NCBI RefSeq assembly: GCF_014650715.1
Contig: NZ_BMVM01000008.1
Location: 62,001-126,000, forward strand
Origin: Streptomyces bluensis
GTDB lineage: Bacteria > Actinomycetota > Actinomycetes > Streptomycetales > Streptomycetaceae
Direction of reading: 5' to 3'
DNA: 64,000 nt
Both the position numbers and the translations under genes were made by a program. The notes under the pieces are model-generated. The model worked only from the letters and a program-made list of their open reading frames with translations. It was not told the origin of the DNA and did no database searches. Positions 26,901 to 34,583 of the stretch are shown piece by piece. Each line of letters begins with the position of its first letter. Position 1 is the stretch's first letter.

Positions 26901-28374
26901 CGAGGTCCTGCTCGGTCTCGATGAGCCGGTCCAGTTCCATCCGCCGGTCGCCCTTCAGCACGTCGACCAGGGTTTCCTCGGGCATGTCTCCCGGGAGCAC
27001 ACGCCGGGCGTTCGTCCGGGTGGCCACCACCACCTTCACCCTGGGCAGCGCGGCCAGCCGGTTGAGCAGTTCCCTGGCCATCCGGAACGAGTGTCCGACC
27101 GCGGCCTCGTCCAGGCCGTCGAACATCAGGGTGAGCGTTCCCTTGCGGGCAGCGAGCCCGGAGATCTCTTTGACGTAGGTGGCCGCCTCCCCGGGCACCA
27201 CCGTCGCCCGGTCAAGTCCTAATCGTTCCAGCCTGGCGGCGAGTTCCTCGCACAGCGAGGTCAGGGTCCGGCCCCGGCAGTGAACCGCTGCGTGCACCGA
27301 GTGGAGTTCGGGCTGGATCTGCGGAAGCCGGTCCGCCGGAAGCGACGCGGCGAACTTCTTGGTCGTCAGGTGTGCGACATAGTTCAGCAGAGTCGACTTG
27401 CCCGATCCCGACGCCCCGGTCACCACGAACATCCCGGTGCTTCGGATGTTCATCCAGGTCACCAGGGACCCGAGGGCGCCGTTACGGGAGGAGAAGTCAC
27501 GCAGTCGCCAGGTCTCCCCGGCGCCGGAGAACAGGGGGATGAGTTCGCTCCTGAGCTCTTCCCCGATCCAGGACTCGTCGTCCTCGTGCCTCGTCGCGGG
27601 GCGCACCCGGTCCGAGCAGTACGGGTTGACCAGGAAGAGCGGACGCAGCGGACGGACCACTTCGATCTTGGGTGCCTGTCCTCGCATACGGGCGGCGACC
27701 GCCCGATGCAGGTAGTCGAGCGGTACGTCGGGCTGTTCCCGTGCGAAGAGCCGGTGCTGGTTCTCCTCCAGTTCCGGCGTGTCCAGCACCTGTTCCAGGC
27801 AGTCCACCCACCGTGTTTCGGTGGCGCGCTCATCGGCGCCCGCCGTGGCGACGACGACCAGTCCCCCTGCGGGGTCGTCCCCCACTTCCTTCTTCCTCGC
27901 TGCCTTGACCTGGGCCTCGACCGCTTCCAGAGCCTGCCCGGAGAAACACGCGTCGAGCACCAGCCAGGTGTCGGTGAAGTCGTTGCCCATCCAGGCGGCA
28001 AGCTCCCGCGCCGATACCGCCCGCGAAGGGTCCAGATGACCGTCGACGTAGCTGTCCTCACAGGCAAGGTAAAAGACGTCCCCGTGCTGGTGCCCGTGTC
28101 CGGTCCAGTAGAGGATCTTGCGACTGGCCTGCTGGTTCCGCAGTTTCGTCACGAGGCCGCGGATCTGCTCGCGCCCGGCGGTCACCGGGCCTTCGTCGTC
28201 CGTGTTGCTGGCCACACCGATCGGCTGTGCTCCGAAGCCCAGCCGCTTGGCCTGCTCCACGAACGTGGCCGCCGCTCCTCGGAGATACTCCCGGTTCCTG
28301 CCGAGCCCGATGTTCCCTCGGTATCTGTCCACCACAACCGTGGCCACCATGCCGTCATGCTGGATGTCTTCCAC
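23953..28374 (-). CDS. Caspase-like protease, STAND/NACHT-type NTPase and WD40-like propeller fusion
   Basis: Cytoplasmic protein of 1473 residues. The N-terminal caspase-like domain (about 8-240) has the dyad His93 in ILYWTGHGHQHG and Cys143 in WLVLDACFSG. The central NTPase has Walker A GASGSGKST (320-328) and Walker B LTLMFDGLDEA (414-424), followed by a helical region. From about 850 to the end at least eight WD-like blades are visible (AVRVWRGD, MWLWDWDSG, LRVWTMDD, IRIWSADG, VRVWNPHA, IRVWDLTD). This is the domain order of NLR-like, apoptosis-like bacterial proteins. The GTG at 28374 follows GGAGGGA. Leu385 is encoded by TTA (27220-27222), rare in Streptomyces and read by bldA. Confidence 0.88.
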   Translation of the reverse strand: MEDIQHDGMVATVVVDRYRGNIGLGRNREYLRGAAATFVEQAKRLGFGAQPIGVASNTDDEGPVTAGREQIRGLVTKLRNQQASRKILYWTGHGHQHGDVFYLACEDSYVDGHLDPSRAVSARELAAWMGNDFTDTWLVLDACFSGQALEAVEAQVKAARKKEVGDDPAGGLVVVATAGADERATETRWVDCLEQVLDTPELEENQHRLFAREQPDVPLDYLHRAVAARMRGQAPKIEVVRPLRPLFLVNPYCSDRVRPATRHEDDESWIGEELRSELIPLFSGAGETWRLRDFSSRNGALGSLVTWMNIRSTGMFVVTGASGSGKSTLLNYVAHLTTKKFAASLPADRLPQIQPELHSVHAAVHCRGRTLTSLCEELAARLERLGLDRATVVPGEAATYVKEISGLAARKGTLTLMFDGLDEAAVGHSFRMARELLNRLAALPRVKVVVATRTNARRVLPGDMPEETLVDVLKGDRRMELDRLIETEQDLARHVENLLGQLPSSPRTPEGYERRAAAARRVAAHSNGLFLVATLWARRLARLDVLPDADRLDAELRQESAVLDALLDEELQHLDPEKPTRIRDLMRPLALAQGIGLPPSAIWLAMANATRDAKEQYTEEDLRRFTRQAAGVVVTADEEFGEPVYRLHHPSFGGHLLAGRDERHLHALVYRALTPPSGNGWADVAPYVSQYLAAHAALAGDEVLEELVADHHFLVHSSPEVLEPLVAARASDNPHAALYLRVADQFRTRAEVSREVLITRRWAVLRATALVMFPAKEFKRVPRVREVFWDDLWSSADRLPLQRIWPAPAGGAMAVHWERDGDGLIHAAGEGEIKSWTWSGREVRGREATARGVSPRQGGVAAAGAGDRRVVASHDNLAVRVWRGDERHPSEELFWGGTVKSVEVAHWEGRACLAAVEGEQMWLWDWDSGAPYAREKVRLRRIGGVRRAALLPLEDDLLAVTGGPGGLTLWKLTGKEPQPTVLMRLWEGAQWIEAVGALASDEGRGAVIAALDGQMLRVWTMDDVHEDRCDLLFSRKSAARSLALGRRPSGLVVAVQEDRQIRIWSADGVEQVPLPCDHEHGSLAFDPSGSGRLAVADDTRVRVWNPHAPDDTGSGRGLVDRSLTADGNPLVQAVPSRDGTFLVVRSQGRAVLVSRHTSSGRVVDGPVLEHQYPVKALSAVWTEQGWLVVAVGRRQAMAWTLGTDLRERYRDRLTLEGAGDDAVLSVALRAGSDGRISLYWPQRQAVRCWERPAGAHAEWQNDGRAVRYLQGAAAVQRVAVVDGPGDAVRLAAWGGSAIRVWDLTDPGARPYGGDDDVIRAAVTGLVRRGTVQVPLAAYAGRRWVHVVEWLNGRPLHKRIRPPGGVEVQGLALAGPPERLVLVSWGRDSGRLMLRDLVGRRDLPPLESRGYPVADVASVHDDRGTTLLIQGTEDAGMRCDQVLLRTKDIERWWRPEGFPQQRIASPEGSEGDTP

Positions 28375-28505
28375 CCGAACTCTTCCCTCCCGAGAGCTCA
28401 GTCGGCACAACCATGCCCACACCGCGGAACGACGTGCGCGAACCTGACGTTTCACCATCCGGTCGTACGCGGAGAAACATACTGGACGCACACCAAGGGG
28501 GTTTG
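28375..28505. promoter_or_regulatory. Divergent promoter region between the caspase-STAND and Nudix-like genes
   Basis: The 131-bp spacer separates the two divergent starts. Toward the plus strand, CATACT (in gagaaacatactgg) could be a -10 box about 25 bases before the AAGGGGG ribosome site at 28494-28501. No convincing operator dyad is visible. The arrangement implies joint control of the two transcripts. Confidence 0.35.
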
Positions 28506-29525
28506 ATGGATCAACGAGACAGGTTCGTCATCGGCAGCCTGATCACGGACTGCCATATTTTCGAGGGCGACGGCACCCGTCCCATCCTGGAGGAGAACGT
28601 ACGGATCATCTACGAACCCGGGCGGCGCCGGGTCAAGCTGCCGGCCGAGGTGCAGCGATGGCGCCGGGACATCGAAGCCGAGCAGCAGCGCAAGCAGGCC
28701 GCCGGTGAGCGCTTCGCCTGGAACAACCCCCGGTTCGCCGTGGAGAACATCATCGTCTCGCGGTCCAACGAGACCGAGGAGCCACTGATCCAGCTCAGTC
28801 TGTGCGACGCCGACTATTACGACTTCCTGGCCACCTCGATCAACCTGGACACGCCTCTGCGTGAAGGCGAGGCGGCAACTCTGCGTTCGCAGTACCTGGA
28901 GAACAGGGATCCGGTGGAAGCCCCCGCCTTCCTCTCGTGCAGCTTCGGGGTGAACGTGGCGGTGGAGACGGGACCCGATCGAAAGATGGTCTTCGCGCGT
29001 CGAAGTGTTGTTGTCGAGGGCCACAACAAGGAACGCTGGAACTCCTCGGTCAACGAGGGGCTGGCAGCGATCCACGACGTCCCCGAGGACGGCTCGCCGA
29101 TCAGTCTGCACTCCGTGGCACGCCGCGCACTGCGTGAAGAGCTCGCCGTCCAGGACGACGACAAGGTCGAGCTGGAACTTCTTGCCTTCGCCCTCGACGT
29201 CCGCAACCACCAGTGGGCGGCGTTCTACCGAGCCGTTCTCACCGATCTGACCGCCGAGGACCTCACCGCCCGCCGAAGCCGGGGGGTGGAGGACAAATGG
29301 GAGCACGACAAGTTCGCGTTCGTGCCCGCGGATCCGGACAGCGTGCTCGACTTCGTCCTCGCTCCCGGCCGTAACTGGACTCCGTGCGCCCCGGCTCTCT
29401 TCTACCTGGCCCTGGTCCGGGGGGCGGTCCTCGCACGTCAGGGAAACCCGTCCGGACGACTGGACATCGAGGCCGCCGAGCGCAGGGCGATGAAACGCCT
29501 CAAGCAGGCGACACTCACCGCGTAG
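28506..29525 (+). CDS. Nudix-like protein of the caspase-STAND/SLATT locus
   Basis: Protein of 339 residues with no signal peptide or membrane helix. The C-terminal half (about 165-330) resembles a Nudix fold. A degenerate Nudix box, SLHSVARRALREELAVQ near residue 205, keeps the R...EE core but has Ala in place of the first Glu and of the final Gly. The downstream pattern LELLAFALDVRNHQWAAFYRAVL also fits. The N-terminal half (NPRFAVENIIVSRSNETEEPLIQLSLCDADYYDFLAT) is shared with uncharacterised actinobacterial proteins by style only. The ATG at 28506 has AAGGGGG upstream. It may bind or cleave a nucleotide signal; catalytic ability is doubtful. Confidence 0.6.
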   Translation: MDQRDRFVIGSLITDCHIFEGDGTRPILEENVRIIYEPGRRRVKLPAEVQRWRRDIEAEQQRKQAAGERFAWNNPRFAVENIIVSRSNETEEPLIQLSLCDADYYDFLATSINLDTPLREGEAATLRSQYLENRDPVEAPAFLSCSFGVNVAVETGPDRKMVFARRSVVVEGHNKERWNSSVNEGLAAIHDVPEDGSPISLHSVARRALREELAVQDDDKVELELLAFALDVRNHQWAAFYRAVLTDLTAEDLTARRSRGVEDKWEHDKFAFVPADPDSVLDFVLAPGRNWTPCAPALFYLALVRGAVLARQGNPSGRLDIEAAERRAMKRLKQATLTA

Positions 29526-29558
29526 GACTCCGCCGCCGCTGCGCCGACAGCACCCGGG

Positions 29559-29993
29559 TCAGAAGATGTTGCGTTCCCTGTGCTGTTGGCGCAGCTTGAG
29601 GAATCTGGTCCGCACCTGGTCCGTGGCCATACCGTCCTCGGCCTGCATTCTCAGGTCCGCCAGCGCGTCCCGGGACTCCATGAAGCCCCGCCACTTCTGC
29701 TGGGGCTTCAGCCAGGTGTCGATCGCGGTCAAAATGGCGACGACCAGGGCCAGGGCCGGCACCCATTTCGTCAACCAGCTCCCGTGGCCGCCGTTCAGGT
29801 TCTGGTCGGCGGCCACCACCGCCGTGGCCGCGATCAGAAGGATCCGGCTCAGGTAGTAGGTCACCCCGTAGTTCAACGTCGCGACACGCCAGCGCCGCAT
29901 CTCGCGGTCCATCTCCCGCGCGAGGACCTCCGTCAGTTGCCCAGTCGACTCACTGCTTCCCGTAGCGATGCTCTCCGGCACGTTCTCGGCCAC
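29559..29993 (-). CDS. SLATT-domain membrane protein
   Basis: Protein of 144 residues with two transmembrane helices (VTYYLSRILLIAATAVVAA and WVPALALVVAILTAIDTWL). The flanks are the conserved SLATT-type segment REMRRWRVATLNYG and the C-terminal helix PQQKWRGFMESRDALADLRMQAE. SLATT proteins are predicted pore-forming effectors of nucleotide-dependent conflict systems. The GTG at 29993 follows AGGGGGGG; an in-frame ATG at 30032 is less likely. It converges on the Nudix-like gene with 33 bp between stops, so the two are neighbours but not one transcript. Confidence 0.8.
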   Translation of the reverse strand: MAENVPESIATGSSESTGQLTEVLAREMDREMRRWRVATLNYGVTYYLSRILLIAATAVVAADQNLNGGHGSWLTKWVPALALVVAILTAIDTWLKPQQKWRGFMESRDALADLRMQAEDGMATDQVRTRFLKLRQQHRERNIF

Positions 29994-30101
29994 AGTCCCC
30001 CCCTTACAAGCTCTGCCCCTGCGTGAACACAACCAGTGTGGCCGACCTTTGATCTCTTCGGGATTGACTTTGTTCTCAAGAGGGTTGAGCCCCGCACGGA
30101 G

Positions 30102-30707
30102 TCACGGCCGGCCGGAGGGTACCCGGGCCCGGCCGGCCACCGCCCGCCGCCCGCCTCCGGGCGCCGCATCCCCCGCGGCCACGCCCGTGGAGCGGTACGC
30201 CTTCACCCGCTTGCCCGCAGGGCCACCGCCCCGCGCCGACAGCCAGTCGACCCGAATCCACAGCAGTTCATCGGCGCCCCGCTCCACGCGACCGATCCGC
30301 CCGGCCTTGAGCCGAAGCCCCGCTCCGGCCCCGGCCAGCAGCATCCCGCCCGCAGCCGGCACCGCGAACGCACTCCCCAGCGCCGCCAGAAAGCCCAGCA
30401 CCAGCCACCACCGGTGCCCGCGCCGCCAGTTCCGTACGGTCACCCGCCGGTCCTGGAGCACGTCCTGCTTACCGGCCCGGACGGCACCGCGGGCAAGCTC
30501 CCCGTACCGCTTGCGCCGCGCCCCGCCCACCACGGCGGCCGTCACCAGGAACAGCGCGGCCCCGGCCATGACCCCGATGCGCCGCCCCGTCAGCCCCGGA
30601 ACCAGCACACCGATACCCGCCGCGACCACCCCGAGCCACCACAACGGCGCGGCCCCGGCCCTCACCACGACGGCCACCCGCGCCAGCCCCTGCCCTCCGC
30701 GCGTCAC
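30102..30707 (-). CDS. Hypothetical membrane protein
   Basis: Protein of 201 residues with two pairs of hydrophobic segments: LWWLGVVAAGIGVLVPGL with VMAGAALFLVTAAVVGG, and WWLVLGFLAALGSAFAVPAAGGMLLAGAGA. A basic loop lies between them (RRKRYGELARGAVRAGKQDVLQDRR), and the C-terminal cytoplasmic tail is Gly/Arg-rich. The GTG at 30707 has GAGGAGG eight bases upstream. I do not recognise a family. It lies 102 bp downstream of the RpiR regulator gene on the same strand and may share its transcript. Confidence 0.65.
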   Translation of the reverse strand: MTRGGQGLARVAVVVRAGAAPLWWLGVVAAGIGVLVPGLTGRRIGVMAGAALFLVTAAVVGGARRKRYGELARGAVRAGKQDVLQDRRVTVRNWRRGHRWWLVLGFLAALGSAFAVPAAGGMLLAGAGAGLRLKAGRIGRVERGADELLWIRVDWLSARGGGPAGKRVKAYRSTGVAAGDAAPGGGRRAVAGRARVPSGRP

Positions 30708-30809
30708 GTCCTGCCTCCTCGGCTCCTCACGTCGTACGACTGCCGAGAGCACGCTAGCCAGCGAAGCTGAGACCTGTCTGAGAAACGCTCACCCGCCTGT
30801 GAGAACCGC

Positions 30810-31652
30810 TCACTCCACGAACAGCCCCCGAGCCGCGGCCCGCGTGTCGAACTCCTCCAACCGCGCCTGAGCCCCCGGCAGGTCGTCGCACATCGCCTCC
30901 AGCAACACCCGCCCCAGCAGCATCGGCGCACACGCCGTGTCGAAGGCGAGGCCCGTGCCCACGGCGGCGGGCAGCAGCAGATCCGAGACCTTGGCCACGG
31001 GCGCGAAGGGCGAGTCCGCCACCGTCACCACCGTCAGCCCGGACTGCTTGGCATACGTCAGCCCGTCCACGACCTCCCGCGGATGCCGCGGCAGCGCGAA
31101 GCACAGCAGCGCGCTCGCCCCGGCCGACACCGCCGCGTCGATCCGGTCGTGCAGCATGGTGCCGCCCTCGTTCAGCAGCCGTACATCCGGGTGGACCTTG
31201 GCGGCGAAGTACGAGAAGCCGTACGCCTGGGACGCGGCCGCCCGCAGCCCGAGCACGAGCAGGGGACGCGACGCCGCCAGCAGCCGCCCGGCCCGCTCCA
31301 CCGGCCGCGGGTCCGCGAGCAGCTCCGCCAGGTGCCGCAGGTTCTCGATCTCGGCCTCGACGGCCTGCTGGTACTCGTTGTACGACGCCGTGTCCGCGGC
31401 CGGCTCCGCGGGGGCGACCTCACGCAGGTGCCGCCGCAGCGCCGGGTACCCGTCGAAGCCGAGGGCCACCGCGAACCGCGTGACGGAGGGCTGGCTGACC
31501 CCGGCCAGTTCTGCCAGCTCCACGCTGGACAGGAACGGCACGTCCGCGGCCCGCCGCACCATGCTGTGCGCGATGCGCCGCTGTGTGGGCGTCAGCCGGT
31601 GCCCCTCGAAGAGCGCCTGAAGGCGCGCCGCAGGGCTGTCGGTCACGCTCAT
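30810..31652 (-). CDS. MurR/RpiR-family transcriptional regulator
   Basis: Regulator of 280 residues. The N-terminal RpiR helix-turn-helix (about 15-85, with SSVELAELAGVSQPSVTRFAVALGFDGY) is followed by a SIS domain (about 125-265, PLLVLGLRAAASQAYGFSYF and DALLCFALPRHPREVVDGL-type segments) that in this family binds a phosphosugar or related ligand. The ATG overlaps the stop of the lyase gene at 31649 (ATGA), so the two are cotranscribed. It probably controls the lyase and the divergent ABC transporter operon. Confidence 0.92.
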   Translation of the reverse strand: MSVTDSPAARLQALFEGHRLTPTQRRIAHSMVRRAADVPFLSSVELAELAGVSQPSVTRFAVALGFDGYPALRRHLREVAPAEPAADTASYNEYQQAVEAEIENLRHLAELLADPRPVERAGRLLAASRPLLVLGLRAAASQAYGFSYFAAKVHPDVRLLNEGGTMLHDRIDAAVSAGASALLCFALPRHPREVVDGLTYAKQSGLTVVTVADSPFAPVAKVSDLLLPAAVGTGLAFDTACAPMLLGRVLLEAMCDDLPGAQARLEEFDTRAAARGLFVE

Positions 31653-33250
31653 GGCGTGCTTCCCCTCCCAAAGTCCTGACGAACGCCCTGATCACTGTCG
31701 TGACGAACGTCCTGATCCAGCTGGTCCTCGCGGGCATTCGTCCAGATCTCGGCATCCGTCCAGATGTCCGTGAACCGGTCGAGCAGTGCGGCCGCCGCGC
31801 CCACGTCGTCCGTGAGCGGCCGGTCGGCCTGGTCCGCGTCGAGGACCGCCTCGGCCAGCTCCAGCGCCCTCCCGGCCGGCAGCCCCGGATCGGGCCGCAG
31901 GTCGCGCTGGCGCAGGGCCCGCACGGCGGCGACGAGTTCGCAGCCGACGACGAGGCGGTACGCATCGCACGCCCGCAGCGTCTGACGAGCGGCCAGCGAC
32001 GCGAAGCTGGCCTGCTCCTCGACGCCTCGGGAGAGTACAGCGTGGCCCAGCGACGCGGGCGCCGAGAAGGCCCGCAGATCGCCGAGGGCGGCTCCGGCGG
32101 CGTACTCCAGGATCATCACACCCGAGGAGGCGGGCTCCTGGTCGGCGAGGAAGGGGCGCAACCGGGTGTAGGCGGGCTCGTTCAGGGTCGACAGGCGGGA
32201 GGTCGACAACCGGGCCACCTGGGTGACCGCGAGCCTGAAGTGGTCCAGGGCCAGGGCGAGCTGGGCCTGGTAGAAGCCGCCGTGGTGGTACGCGGCCATG
32301 TCGTCCGGGCAGATCAGGGGGTTCTCGGCGGCGGCGTTGATCTCCACCTCCAGCACCCGTTCCAGAGCGTCCGCCGCGTCGAGCGCGGGCCCGTGTATCT
32401 GCGGCACGCAGCGGAAGCCGTACGGGTCCTGGATCCGGCCCAGCGGTGGCGTAGGCCGGTCGTCGGCGCCGATCAACTCCCGCATGCGCCGGGCAACTTC
32501 GCGCGACCCCGGGTGCGGGCGGGCCTCGTGCACGGGAGCCGCGTACGCCTCGTGCGACCCGTCGACGGCGAGCAGCGAGAGCGCGGCGACGACCTGTGTG
32601 GCGGCGAGCAGGCCGCGCAACTCGTGCAGCGCCAGGGCGGACTGACCGAGAGTGAGGGCGTTGCTGCTGATCAGGGCGAGGGCGTCGTTGTTGTCGAGCG
32701 GCTGGGGCTCGGGGCCGCGCGTCCCGCGCCAGGGGTGTTCCCCGGCCAGCGCGAGCCCCACCTGGGCGAGTGCCGCGATGTCGCCGGTGCCCACCGACCC
32801 GAACTCGTTCACCACGGGGTACGCCCCGCTCTCCAACGCCTCGCACAGCGCGGTGACCACGCTGGGCCGCAGCCCGGCTCCACCGGCGAGCAGCTGGTTG
32901 GCCCGTACGGCGAGCATGGCCCGCACCTGCCGCGCGGGCAGCTCCGCCCCGATGGCTCCCGCGTGGCTGCGCAGCAGACGCAGCCCGTGCCCGGCGGCGG
33001 CCTCGGTCGGCACGTCCTCGGTCCGGTTCGCGCCCACGCCGGTGGAGCGGCCGTACACCCTGCCGGTCGCCGCGATCTGCCGGGCCGCGTCCCAGGACTC
33101 CTCCATGCGCTTGATCGCGTCCGCGTCGGGCACGGGCCGCGCGGCCCCGCCGGCGAGCCGTACGACGTCCTCGACGCCGGCGCGACGTCCGTCGAGCACC
33201 ACGATGCCGGCCGACACGACACCCGGGGCGTCCACGATTCGAGACGACAT
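31649..33250 (-). CDS. Aromatic amino-acid lyase (HAL/PAL) family protein lacking the MIO triad
   Basis: Protein of 533 residues with the whole histidine ammonia-lyase fold: the active-site Tyr66 in RVYGRSTGVGAN, the asparagine-rich EINAAAENPLI, and YHHGGFYQAQLALALDHF. The MIO-forming tripeptide Ala-Ser-Gly of GSVGASGDL is absent. Here residues 151-157 read GSVGTGD, one residue shorter and without Ser. Members without MIO include ergothionase, which eliminates trimethylamine from ergothioneine. The divergent betaine-type ABC transporter fits a trimethylammonium substrate. The ATG at 33250 is the only start matching family length. The exact substrate is inferred. Confidence 0.82.
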   Translation of the reverse strand: MSSRIVDAPGVVSAGIVVLDGRRAGVEDVVRLAGGAARPVPDADAIKRMEESWDAARQIAATGRVYGRSTGVGANRTEDVPTEAAAGHGLRLLRSHAGAIGAELPARQVRAMLAVRANQLLAGGAGLRPSVVTALCEALESGAYPVVNEFGSVGTGDIAALAQVGLALAGEHPWRGTRGPEPQPLDNNDALALISSNALTLGQSALALHELRGLLAATQVVAALSLLAVDGSHEAYAAPVHEARPHPGSREVARRMRELIGADDRPTPPLGRIQDPYGFRCVPQIHGPALDAADALERVLEVEINAAAENPLICPDDMAAYHHGGFYQAQLALALDHFRLAVTQVARLSTSRLSTLNEPAYTRLRPFLADQEPASSGVMILEYAAGAALGDLRAFSAPASLGHAVLSRGVEEQASFASLAARQTLRACDAYRLVVGCELVAAVRALRQRDLRPDPGLPAGRALELAEAVLDADQADRPLTDDVGAAAALLDRFTDIWTDAEIWTNAREDQLDQDVRHDSDQGVRQDFGRGSTP

Positions 33251-33392
33251 CACACCCAAACTCCCCTCAAACCGGACACGGAATCTTGCCGACCGGCCAT
33301 TCGTAACCAGCGATTTACGCTCGACCGTTGACAACCCATTCAGACACCAAGAACTCTGCATGACGTTATACAGGCCGGGCAAGGGACACCTC
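33251..33392. promoter_or_regulatory. Divergent control region between lyase and quaternary-amine ABC operons
   Basis: The 142-bp spacer contains the near-palindrome GTTGACAAC. It gives TTGACA on the plus strand (toward the transporter) and TTGTCA on the minus strand (toward the lyase), so both -35 boxes may overlap one site. This is a natural place for the RpiR regulator to act. The -10 boxes are not clear. Confidence 0.4.
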
Positions 33393-34583
33393 ATGATCCA
33401 GTTCGAAGCGGTCCACAAGCGCTTCCCGAACGGCACGACAGCGGTCCACGACCTCACCCTGGAGATGCCGGAAGGCGGCGTGACCGTCCTCGTGGGATCT
33501 TCCGGTTGCGGCAAGACGACCACCCTCAGGATGATCAACCGGATGGTCGAGCCGACCTCCGGCACCATCCGGGTCGGCGGCAAGGACGTCCTGGCGCAGG
33601 ACGCCGCCGAGCTGCGCCGCTCCATCGGGTACGTCATCCAGCAGGCGGGGCTCTTCCCGCACCGTACGGTCCTCGACAACATCGCCACCGTGCCGCTGCT
33701 GCTCGGCTGGGGCCGGCGCAGGGCACGGGCGCGGGCGGCCGAGCTCCTGGAGACCGTCGGCCTGGCCGCCGACACGGGCAAGCGGTTCCCGCACCAGCTC
33801 TCCGGCGGCCAGCAGCAGCGCGTCGGCGTGGCCCGCGCGCTCGCCGCGGACCCGCCCGTCCTCCTCATGGACGAACCCTTCGGCGCCGTCGACCCGGTAG
33901 TGCGCACCCAGCTCCAGGACGAGCTCCTGCGCCTGCAGAAGGAGCTGAGCAAGACCATCGTCTTCGTCACGCACGACATCGACGAGGCGGTCCGGCTCGG
34001 CGACCGCATCGCGATCTTCCGCACGGGCGGCCACCTCGTCCAGTGCGCGCCCCCGGCCGAACTGCTCGCGAGCCCCGCGGACGACTTCGTCACGGACTTC
34101 CTGGGCTCGGAACGCGAACTGAAGCTGCTGTCGCTGACCTCTCTGAAGGACGTACCGCAGACGCGCGCGACACCCCTGCGCGCCGACGAGCCGGTCTCCG
34201 CCGTGTCCGGCGACGGCGGCCGCTGGCGGCTGGTCACCTCGGCGGCGGGACGGCCGCTGGGCTGGCTCGACACGGACGCGCTGCCCGCCACCGGCACCGC
34301 CGGTGAGGCGCCCCTGACGCCCGCCAGGGCCCTGCGGGACACCGACTCGCTCCTGTCCGCGCTCAACGAGACCATCGCGTCGCCGAGCGGATGCGTGGCG
34401 CGGGTGGACGCGGACGGCGCGGTCACCGGGGTCACCGCCCGCGAGGAGATCCACGCCCGCGCGGCCGCGGCGCACGCCGCGGCCGGCGCCGGTGCCGCGC
34501 GCACCGCGGATGCCACACGTACCGCGCACGCCGAGAGCCCCTCCTTCGCCACCACCGCCACTCCCACGGAGCGCCCGGCATGA
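33393..34583 (+). CDS. Quaternary-amine (OpuC/ProV-type) ABC transporter ATP-binding protein
   Basis: ATPase of 396 residues. Walker A is GSSGCGKTT (35-43), the signature LSGGQQQRVGVARAL, Walker B VLLMDEPF and the switch His in VFVTHDIDEA. The glycine-betaine family match lies in the body (FPHRTVLDNIATVPLLLGW). The C-terminal 120 residues contain a CBS-like remnant (GRWRLVTSAAGRPLGWLDT...SLLSALNETIASPSG) and an Ala/Thr-rich tail. The ATG at 33393 has AAGGGA upstream. It overlaps the first permease gene by ATGA. Confidence 0.92.
   Translation: MIQFEAVHKRFPNGTTAVHDLTLEMPEGGVTVLVGSSGCGKTTTLRMINRMVEPTSGTIRVGGKDVLAQDAAELRRSIGYVIQQAGLFPHRTVLDNIATVPLLLGWGRRRARARAAELLETVGLAADTGKRFPHQLSGGQQQRVGVARALAADPPVLLMDEPFGAVDPVVRTQLQDELLRLQKELSKTIVFVTHDIDEAVRLGDRIAIFRTGGHLVQCAPPAELLASPADDFVTDFLGSERELKLLSLTSLKDVPQTRATPLRADEPVSAVSGDGGRWRLVTSAAGRPLGWLDTDALPATGTAGEAPLTPARALRDTDSLLSALNETIASPSGCVARVDADGAVTGVTAREEIHARAAAAHAAAGAGAARTADATRTAHAESPSFATTATPTERPA

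Noticed and set aside
22583..29993. Prophage or integrated element around the caspase locus
   Set aside because: No integrase, attachment repeat, tRNA junction or phage structural gene is visible, and codon use is close to that of the neighbours.
31649..33250. Calling the lyase a standard hutH
   Set aside because: The Ala-Ser-Gly triad for MIO is missing and the gene is not in the hut operon.
31583..33331. Plus-strand open frame opposite the lyase gene
   Set aside because: Antisense shadow; low-complexity Gly/Arg/Gln content and no domain.
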